From NCBI GenBank assembly GCA_016919605.1, contig JACXTQ010000011.1:1-7051 (forward strand): a stretch of DNA of 7,051 nt. Reading direction: 5' to 3'. A model generated the notes under the pieces. The model saw only the letters and a program-made list of their open reading frames with translations, made no database searches and was not told the origin of the DNA. The number at the start of each line of letters is the position of its first letter. Position 1 is the first letter of the stretch. Origin of the DNA: Methylovulum sp. GTDB lineage: Bacteria; Pseudomonadota; Gammaproteobacteria; Methylococcales; Methylomonadaceae. Made by a program: the position numbers and the translations under genes. Shown piece after piece: positions 1 through 4,772 of the stretch.

Positions 1-2382
1 CGCCCCGTTGCCTAAGCGGTTTGGGAAGTTGCGGGTGGAGGTGGAGACAACGGTGGCGTTTTCCGCTACCCGCGCTTGGTTGCCCATGCACAGCGAGCAG
101 CCGGGCATTTCGGTGCGGGCGCCGACTTTGCCGAAAGTGCCGTAATAGCCTTCTTCAACCAATTGGTTTTGATCCATTTTGGTGGGTGGGGCGACCCATA
201 AACGGGTTGGCAACGCGCTTTTATGTTGTTCCAACAATTTTCCGGCTGCGCGGAAGTGGCCAATATTGGTCATGCACGAACCTAAAAAGACTTCGTCAAT
301 TTTGGTGCCGGCGACTTCCGATAGAGGCTTGATGTCATCGGGGTCGTTCGGGCAGGCCAACAGCGGCTCTTTGATCTCGTTCATGTCGATTTCGATGATT
401 TCAAAATATTCGGCATCGGCATCGGCTTCCAGTAACACCGGATTTGCCAACCACGCTTCCATGTCTTTGATGCGGCGTTCGACGGTGCGGACATCGCCGT
501 AACCTTGGGCGATCATCCATTTCAATAAGGTGATGTTGGAATTAAGGTATTCGCGGATGGGGGCTTCGTTCAGGCGGATGGTACAGCCACCAGCAGAACG
601 TTCGGCGGACGCGTCGGACAATTCAAACGCTTGTTCCACTTTTAGGTCAGGCAAGCCTTCAATTTCTAAGATACGTCCTGAAAAGACGTTTTTCTTGCCT
701 TGTTTGGCCACGGTTAGCAAGCCTTTTTGGAGGGCGGCGTAAGGGATGGCGTTGACTAGGTCACGCAAGGTAATACCGGGCTGCATTTCGCCGGTAAAGC
801 GCACCAGCACCGATTCGGGCATGTCTAGCGGCATAACCCCGGTGGCGGCGGCGAAGGCGACTAGGCCGGAACCGGCGGGGAAGGATATGCCTATCGGGAA
901 GCGGGTGTGCGAGTCGCCGCCGGTACCGACGGTATCGGGCAGTAAGGTGCGGTTTAACCAAGAGTGGATAATGCCGTCACCAGGGCGCAAGGACACGCCG
1001 CCACGGTTCATAATGAAATCGGGCAGGGTATGCTGCATGGTCACGTCTACGGGTTTAGGGTAGGCGGCTGTATGGCAGAACGATTGCAGCACCAAGTCGG
1101 CGGAGAAGCCTAAACAGGCCAAGTCTTTCAGTTCGTCACGGGTCATAGGGCCGGTGGTATCTTGGGAGCCGACGGTGGTCATGTGCGGTTCGCAATAGGT
1201 GTTAGGGCGCACACCGGCAACCCCACAGGCTTTGCCGACAATTTTTTGCGCCAAGGTATAGCCTTTGCCGCTGTCGGCCTCATCGGTCGGACGGATAAAG
1301 ACGCTTGAAGCGGACAAGCCGAGGGCTTTACGCGCCCTATCGGTAAGTCCGCGTCCGATAATTAGTGGGATACGGCCACCGGCACGGACTTCATCCAGTA
1401 AGACATCGGTTTTTAGGCTAAAGTGGCAGACCACTTCATCGCTGTCATGGCGTTTGACTACGCCCTGATAGGGAAAAATGTCGATGACATCACCCATTAA
1501 CAGACGGGTGACATCGCACTCGAACGGCAACGCGCCAGAATCTTCCATGGTATTGAAGAAAATGGGCGCGATTTTGCCGCCGATACAGACACCGCCATCG
1601 CGTTTGTTGGGGATGAAGGGGATGTCATTGCCCATGTACCATAAAACCGAGTTGGTCGCTGATTTGCGCGAGGAGCCAGTACCAACGACATCGCCGACAT
1701 AGGCGACCGGGAAGCCTTTTTGCTTCAGTTCAGTGATTTGCTGTTCGGCGTTGGTGATGCCTTCGCGGGGCATTTTCAGCATGGCTTTGGCATGGAGCGG
1801 GATGTCAGGGCGTGACCAAGCATCGGGGGCTGGCGATAGGTCATCGGTGTTGGTTTCGCCCGTGACTTTAAAGACGGTGATAGTGAGTTTTTCCGGTACT
1901 ATGGGCTTGCTGGTGAACCATTCGGCCTCCGCCCAAGATTGTAGCACTTGTTTGGCGTAAAGATTGCCCGCATCAGCTTTGGCTTTAACGTCATGGAAAG
2001 CATCGAAGATCAATAAGGTATGTGAGAGGGCTTGGGCGGCAATGGGCGCGAGCGCGGCGACATCCAGCAAGTCAATCAAAGGCATGACGTTGTAGCCACC
2101 CAGCATAGTGCCAAGCAGTTCGGTGGCATCTTCAGGGGTTAAGATGGGTGATGTGGCTTCGCCTTTGGCGATGGCGGTCAAAAATGCCGCTTTGACAAAA
2201 GCCGCCTCATCAACCCCTGCCGGAATCCGGTTCGCCAGCAAGTCCAGGATAAACGCCTCTTCGCCAGCGGGCGGTTGTTTGAGTAGTTCGCACAAGGCGG
2301 CGGTTTGCGCGGCATCCAGCGGTTTTGGCACAATGCCTTCAGCGGCGCGTTCGGCAACGTGTTTACGGTAGGTTTCTAGCAT
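1..2382 (-). CDS. acnB: Aconitate hydratase B / 2-methylisocitrate dehydratase, 3' end outside window
   Basis: Aconitase B interconverts citrate and isocitrate through cis-aconitate in the TCA cycle, and in many proteobacteria also handles 2-methylisocitrate; it is a cytosolic [4Fe-4S] enzyme. The translation starts MLETYRKHVAERAAEG, the standard AcnB N-terminus, and is uninterrupted for 794 codons. In order it shows the AcnB-specific HEAT-like N-terminal domain (about 1-155), the swivel domain with GTGSSRKSATNS (Ser237-Ser241), and the catalytic core with GTGGDSHTRFP (Asp490, Ser491, His492). The three cluster cysteines are visible: Cys703 in GSCMTNIGHF, and Cys762 and Cys765 in MPGCSLCMGN. 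Their spacing (59 and 3) is that of E. coli AcnB. The reading ends at TRNFPNRLGNGA, so about 70 C-terminal residues lie beyond the left edge. The ATG at 2382 is fixed by a good AAGGAG ten bases upstream. It is transcribed divergently from the rest of the window. Identification is very secure. Confidence 0.98.
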   Translation of the reverse strand, partial: MLETYRKHVAERAAEGIVPKPLDAAQTAALCELLKQPPAGEEAFILDLLANRIPAGVDEAAFVKAAFLTAIAKGEATSPILTPEDATELLGTMLGGYNVMPLIDLLDVAALAPIAAQALSHTLLIFDAFHDVKAKADAGNLYAKQVLQSWAEAEWFTSKPIVPEKLTITVFKVTGETNTDDLSPAPDAWSRPDIPLHAKAMLKMPREGITNAEQQITELKQKGFPVAYVGDVVGTGSSRKSATNSVLWYMGNDIPFIPNKRDGGVCIGGKIAPIFFNTMEDSGALPFECDVTRLLMGDVIDIFPYQGVVKRHDSDEVVCHFSLKTDVLLDEVRAGGRIPLIIGRGLTDRARKALGLSASSVFIRPTDEADSGKGYTLAQKIVGKACGVAGVRPNTYCEPHMTTVGSQDTTGPMTRDELKDLACLGFSADLVLQSFCHTAAYPKPVDVTMQHTLPDFIMNRGGVSLRPGDGIIHSWLNRTLLPDTVGTGGDSHTRFPIGISFPAGSGLVAFAAATGVMPLDMPESVLVRFTGEMQPGITLRDLVNAIPYAALQKGLLTVAKQGKKNVFSGRILEIEGLPDLKVEQAFELSDASAERSAGGCTIRLNEAPIREYLNSNITLLKWMIAQGYGDVRTVERRIKDMEAWLANPVLLEADADAEYFEIIEIDMNEIKEPLLACPNDPDDIKPLSEVAGTKIDEVFLGSCMTNIGHFRAAGKLLEQHKSALPTRLWVAPPTKMDQNQLVEEGYYGTFGKVGARTEMPGCSLCMGNQARVAENATVVSTSTRNFPNRLGNGA

Positions 2383-2392
2383 GGGGGGGAAA

Positions 2393-2398
2393 CTCCTT
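2393..2398 (-). promoter_or_regulatory. acnB ribosome binding site with C7 spacer
   Basis: Read on the minus strand the bases are AAGGAG, followed by TTT and a run of seven C (2383-2389) before the ATG at 2380-2382. The spacing is ten bases. This confirms the acnB start. The homopolymer in the spacer means a slip would alter the SD-to-start distance, but no evidence for variation can be seen here. Confidence 0.85.
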
Positions 2399-2452
2399 GG
2401 ATTTTGTCTAAAACTAATCTGTTTGTAAGTAAGGGGATAAAGACTAAACTGT

Positions 2453-2480
2453 TATTTAACGGTATTGCATATACTGTAAA
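2453..2480 (-). promoter_or_regulatory. Possible acnB promoter (weak match)
   Basis: On the minus strand there is TTTACA (2475-2480, five of six to the sigma70 -35 consensus), 16 bases, then TAAATA (2453-2458, a poor -10). It lies about 70 bases upstream of the acnB start codon, in an AT-rich stretch. This is the best candidate I can see for acnB, but the -10 match is weak and other placements are possible. Confidence 0.25.
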
Positions 2481-2551
2481 TAGACTGGTTGTTTTTTGGT
2501 GGCGTTTTACCAGTTGCATGGCATCCTCAGAACAACCCCAAACAGTTTTCT

Positions 2552-2632
2552 ATGCAAAAATTGCGCCGCCAAGTAAGCTTTGTGATTGTTTTGATGCTGG
2601 TCTTAGTTGACGTTATTTACATTAGATGCTAA
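2552..2632 (+). CDS. Possible 26-residue hydrophobic peptide (doubtful)
   Basis: An ATG-started frame of 26 codons ends in TAA at 2630-2632. The peptide begins MQKLRRQVS, which gives a positively charged N-terminus, and continues FVIVLMLVLVDVIYI, a single hydrophobic stretch of about 15 residues. This layout fits either a small single-pass membrane peptide or the signal/anchor start of a longer lost protein. There is no convincing ribosome binding site before the ATG, and I recognise no family. The pattern could arise by chance in an AT-rich gap, so the call is offered only as a candidate. Confidence 0.15.
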   Translation: MQKLRRQVSFVIVLMLVLVDVIYIRC

Positions 2633-2691
2633 CGGTTATTTTTACCATAACTGCCTTAATGAGGGAAGGTGCGACATGTTGAATATGGCAC

Positions 2692-2728
2692 TATTTCAAA
2701 AAAAGTGTAATTATCTCGTTTTGAAATA
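2692..2728. repeat. Inverted repeat, 10-base arms, overlapping the toxin promoter -35
   Basis: TATTTCAAAA at 2692-2701 is exactly complementary in reverse to TTTTGAAATA at 2719-2728, with 17 bases between the arms. The right arm covers the -35 element TTGAAA (2721-2726). In type II toxin-antitoxin loci the antitoxin dimer binds such repeats at its own promoter, so this is a plausible operator. The repeat is seen directly; the operator role is inferred. Confidence 0.6.
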
Positions 2729-2749
2729 AGGTAAGTTACCCAATGTAAT
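2721..2749 (+). promoter_or_regulatory. Sigma70-type promoter of the higBA remnant with embedded GGTAA-G-TTACC palindrome
   Basis: TTGAAA (2721-2726) is followed by exactly 17 bases and then TGTAAT (2744-2749). Both hexamers match the sigma70 consensus at five of six positions. The start of transcription would be near 2756, about 26 bases before the toxin start codon. The spacer contains a perfect palindrome GGTAA-G-TTACC (2730-2740), the usual place for an autoregulatory operator. This is the best promoter in the window by inspection. Confidence 0.65.
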
Positions 2750-2781
2750 TCAATTGATTTTTTATAAGGACATTTAAAGTC

Positions 2782-3073
2782 GTGCATAGCATTGTCCATG
2801 CTGCCATTAACCGATTCGGCGCAATACATCCCGATGCCCAAGTATCCCTTAATGCTTGGGCTCAATTAGCCAGTAAAAATAAATTTTCCACTTTTAATGG
2901 ATTGAAAGCCATTTTTTTGAATATGGATGCCGTCAAAAATAAAAATGGTGATAGTTTGACTGTTTTTAATATCCACGGCAACGCTGTCCGTCTTGTCGCC
3001 GCCATCCATTACAAACGAAAATACTTTCTATGTTAAGTCTGTTCTGACCCATGCCTATGACAAAGATAGGTAG
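2782..3073 (+). pseudogene. higB: Degenerate HigB-family toxin (RelE-like mRNA interferase)
   Basis: HigB toxins are ribosome-dependent mRNA interferases silenced by HigA. The open frame starts at GTG 2782, with AAGGA at 2766-2770, and gives 84 residues to TAA at 3034-3036. It carries typical HigB blocks: HPDAQVSLNAW (16-26) and TVFNIHGNAVRLVAAIHY (60-77). The family normally continues with a strand and the conserved LTHAEYDK.KW ending. That ending is present in the next frame: reading TAT from 3029, after skipping one C at 3028, gives YVKSVLTHAYDKDR and then TAG at 3071-3073. An in-frame TGG at that place would give the usual Trp, then Lys-Gly and TAA at 3080-3082. The THA.YDK block also lacks one residue compared with the usual THAEYDK. 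So three lesions are visible: a +1 base, a one-codon loss and a probable nonsense change. The toxin is most likely inactive. A sequencing error could explain the frameshift but not all three. Confidence 0.8.
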
Positions 3074-3089
3074 AAAGGATAACAATACC

Positions 3090-3365
3090 ATGAATAGCCA
3101 GTTACAAGCCATGATGACAAGCTGGCAACCCGTCTTGGTGCCTTATACAGAAAGGCAATACCAAGAGCGTATTGCTTTGCTTAACAAGTTAATCGATGGC
3201 GTAGGCGAAAATCAAGCTCATCCGCTGGCGACTTTGTTGGATATAGTGGGGGTGGCGGTAACCCATTACGAGCAGATCCATTATCCTGTTCCTGCATCCA
3301 CATCACTGTGTTTTTTTAATAAGGCACGATCGCTAAGTCCCCGCTTGGGGATACGGTCATCCTGA
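3090..3365 (+). pseudogene. higA: Truncated HigA-type antitoxin, HTH domain missing
   Basis: The frame from ATG 3090 (AAAGGA at 3074-3079, ten-base spacing) gives 91 residues. Residues 1-70 match the N-terminal part of the HigA antitoxins that follow HigB: an LQAMMTSWQPV start, YQERIALLNKLIDGVGE, then HPLATLLDIVGVAVTHYEQIHYPVP. In intact members this is followed by a helix of the type xxLRFLMEQH and an HTH domain of roughly 50 residues. Here it turns into unrelated CFFNKARSLSPRLG and stops at 3363-3365. A T7 tract (3311-3317) marks the switch: removing one T gives CFLIRHDR, which resembles the expected helix, but that frame stops at 3334-3336. The DNA-binding half is not found before the next gene at 3382, so repression of the promoter by this protein is unlikely. 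The toxin-first order is that of higBA loci. An ATG at 3051 is in frame, but it falls inside the toxin remnant and has no ribosome binding site. Confidence 0.75.
3338..3351. repeat. Small stem-loop between antitoxin remnant and spmAB
   Basis: TCCCC (3338-3342), loop GCTT and GGGGA (3347-3351) form a five-base-pair GC-rich hairpin. No T run follows, so it is not a convincing intrinsic terminator. It lies within the out-of-frame tail of the antitoxin remnant, 31 bases before the next start codon. Confidence 0.35.
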
Positions 3366-3381
3366 TTGTACTTAATCGCCC

Positions 3382-4611
3382 ATGCTCAATGCCCTTTGGA
3401 TCAGTTTTTTCCTGATTGCCTTTCTAATCGCTTCATGCAAATGGCTTTTTCTGGGTGACCAACAGGTTTTTGCCGAGATTATGGCCGCCCTGTTCACGCA
3501 GGCCAAATCCGCTTTTGACATTTCCTTAGGTCTGACGGGTATCCTTGCCCTGTGGCTGGGCATTATGCGTATAGGTGAAAAAAGCGGTTTTATCCTGTTG
3601 TTGACGCGCGGGCTTACGCCATTATTTAGCCGTTTGATGCCGGAAGTGCCTAAAGACCATCCGGCTTTGGGGGCGATGGTGATGAATTTGTCGGCGAATA
3701 TGCTGGGCTTGGATAATGCCGCGACTCCGCTGGGTATTAAGGCTATGCAGGAATTGCAAACGCTTAACCCGCGCCCGGACACCGCCACTTCAGCGCAAAT
3801 TTTGTTTCTGGTGATTAACAGCTCCAGCGTCACTTTGTTTCCGGTGACGATTTTTAGCTATCGGGCGCAATTGGGGGCATCCAATCCCACCGATGTGTTT
3901 ATCCCCATTTTAATTGCGACTTATATCTCAACTTTGGTGGGGTTGCTGACGGTGGCGTTCGCCCAAAAAATTAATCTGCTCGATAAGGTAGTGTTGGTTT
4001 ATTTGGGTGGACTGACGTTGTTGGTGGCGGGTTTGCTGGGCTATTTTTCGGCGTTGCCACAGGCACAGATGCTCGTGCAGTCGGCTATGTTAAGCCACAT
4101 TTTGCTGTTCGGTTTAGTGATAATGTTCCTTATTGGTGCGGTTTATAAAAAAGTGAACGCTTATGATGCGTTTATTGAGGGGGCAAAGGATGGCTTTCAG
4201 ACGGCGGTGACGATTGTGCCTTATCTGGTGGCGATGCTGGTGGCCATCGGCGTGTTTCGTGCCAGTGGCGCGTTCTCCTTGTTGGCTGACGGCATCCGGG
4301 CTTTGGTAAGTTATTTGGCAATGGATGGCCGGTTCGTGGACGCATTGCCGACGGCGTTGATTAAGCCGTTTAGCGGTAGCGCGGCGCGGGCGTTGATGAT
4401 CGACACCATGAAAACGCTGGGGGTGGATTCTTTTGCTGGCCGCTTGGCGTGTATTGTCCAAGGTAGCACGGAAACGACCTTTTATGTACTGGCTGTGTAT
4501 TTGGGGGCGGTGGGGGTCAGGCATGGCCGCCACGCGCTGTTGTGTGGCCTGTTAGCCGATGGGGCGGGGGTAATGGCCAGTGTTGTCGTAGCGTATTGGT
4601 TTTTTGGCTGA
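3382..4611 (+). CDS. Fused SpmA/SpmB nucleoside-recognition (Gate) domain membrane protein
   Basis: This 409-residue integral membrane protein joins the two spore-maturation proteins SpmA and SpmB, which are separate genes in Bacillus, into one chain, as is usual in Gram-negative bacteria. Both halves belong to the nucleoside-recognition/Gate family. The SpmA half covers about 1-200, with the signature GLDNAATPLGIKAM at 109-122. The SpmB half covers about 230-409, with KPFSGSAARALMIDTM (328-343) and GSTETTFYVLAVYLGAVG (361-378). Several hydrophobic spans are evident, for example 4-25, 48-64, 172-193, 203-223, 236-255, 275-292 and 388-408. In Bacillus the pair contributes to spore core dehydration. 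In non-sporulating bacteria the role and the substrate are not established, though transport is suspected. The ATG at 3382 is constrained by an in-frame TAA at 3373-3375. There is no clear ribosome binding site before it, which is odd. It follows the antitoxin remnant by 16 bases, so the ancestral arrangement upstream may have been lost. Confidence 0.92.
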   Translation: MLNALWISFFLIAFLIASCKWLFLGDQQVFAEIMAALFTQAKSAFDISLGLTGILALWLGIMRIGEKSGFILLLTRGLTPLFSRLMPEVPKDHPALGAMVMNLSANMLGLDNAATPLGIKAMQELQTLNPRPDTATSAQILFLVINSSSVTLFPVTIFSYRAQLGASNPTDVFIPILIATYISTLVGLLTVAFAQKINLLDKVVLVYLGGLTLLVAGLLGYFSALPQAQMLVQSAMLSHILLFGLVIMFLIGAVYKKVNAYDAFIEGAKDGFQTAVTIVPYLVAMLVAIGVFRASGAFSLLADGIRALVSYLAMDGRFVDALPTALIKPFSGSAARALMIDTMKTLGVDSFAGRLACIVQGSTETTFYVLAVYLGAVGVRHGRHALLCGLLADGAGVMASVVVAYWFFG

Positions 4612-4704
4612 TTATATAACCTACAATGGCCGGCCTTTAGTCGCTTTCCTGAAAAATATTCATGGTGAAATGAAAACTATTTCTCAATACTGTGAACCAG
4701 TACC

Positions 4705-4733
4705 TTGAGTTTAATGTTAAATCGGTTGATAGT
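4705..4733 (+). promoter_or_regulatory. Candidate promoter of the PAS-GGDEF-EAL gene
   Basis: TTGAGT (4705-4710) and GATAGT (4728-4733) are separated by exactly 17 bases; each matches the sigma70 consensus at four of six positions. Transcription would begin near 4740, about 33 bases before the ATG. The match is moderate, but its position relative to the palindrome at 4742-4756 makes it worth noting. Confidence 0.35.
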
Positions 4734-4741
4734 AACGAATT

Positions 4742-4756
4742 AATAGGAATCCTATT
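4742..4756. repeat. Perfect palindrome AATAGGA-A-TCCTATT, possible operator
   Basis: Seven-base arms surround a single central base, directly followed by the ribosome binding site GAAGGA (4757-4762). It sits just downstream of the predicted transcription start, where a bound repressor would block initiation. As RNA it could also form a six-pair stem with an AAU loop next to the ribosome binding site. The palindrome is seen directly; either function is inferred. Confidence 0.55.
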
Positions 4757-4762
4757 GAAGGA
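4757..4762 (+). promoter_or_regulatory. Ribosome binding site of the PAS-GGDEF-EAL gene
   Basis: GAAGGA lies ten bases upstream of the ATG at 4773 and fixes this start. The encoded N-terminus then begins just before the first conserved block (PHGYCFLW), as expected for this membrane domain. Confidence 0.8.
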
Positions 4763-4772
4763 CGGCTACCTT

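Larger units (their letters stand above)
2383..2781. other. AT-rich divergent intergenic region
   Basis: This 399-base gap separates the divergently transcribed acnB and toxin-antitoxin remnant. It holds the acnB ribosome binding site and a weak acnB promoter candidate at its left end. At its right end it has a good rightward promoter with two inverted repeats. In the middle is one short hydrophobic reading frame of doubtful status (2552-2632). I see no tRNA-like structure, terminator or mobile-element end. Its composition is clearly more AT-rich than acnB, in keeping with non-coding or acquired DNA. Confidence 0.8.
4612..4772. other. Intergenic region before the c-di-GMP gene
   Basis: These 161 bases are AT-rich and hold a candidate promoter and a perfect palindrome near the right end. 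Near the left end is a GGCCGGCC palindrome (4629-4636) without a following T tract. No intrinsic terminator for the spmAB gene is evident. Confidence 0.6.

Noticed and set aside
21..2371. Several plus-strand open frames of 65-107 codons
   Set aside because: They lie opposite the unbroken acnB frame, show arginine-, serine- and proline-rich shadow composition, and match no family I know.
2404..2610. 68-codon plus-strand frame starting with TTG
   Set aside because: No ribosome binding site, a rare start codon and no recognisable content; it spans the acnB promoter region.
2607..2635. TTGACG as the -35 of another rightward promoter
   Set aside because: No acceptable -10 lies at 16-18 bases; the sequence there is TAACGG.
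2656..2865. 69-codon minus-strand frame
   Set aside because: It runs across the toxin promoter repeats and the toxin 5' end on the opposite strand; no support for translation.
3338..3351. TCCCC-GCTT-GGGGA as an intrinsic terminator
   Set aside because: The stem is only five pairs and no T run follows.
3372..3833. 153-codon minus-strand frame
   Set aside because: It is antisense to the clear SpmA half and has no family features.
4114..4533. 139-codon minus-strand frame rich in His, Arg and Gln
   Set aside because: Composition is typical of a shadow of the membrane-protein frame on the plus strand.
4629..4636. GGCCGGCC palindrome as a terminator of spmAB
   Set aside because: No loop and no T tract follow; it is only a short self-complementary word.
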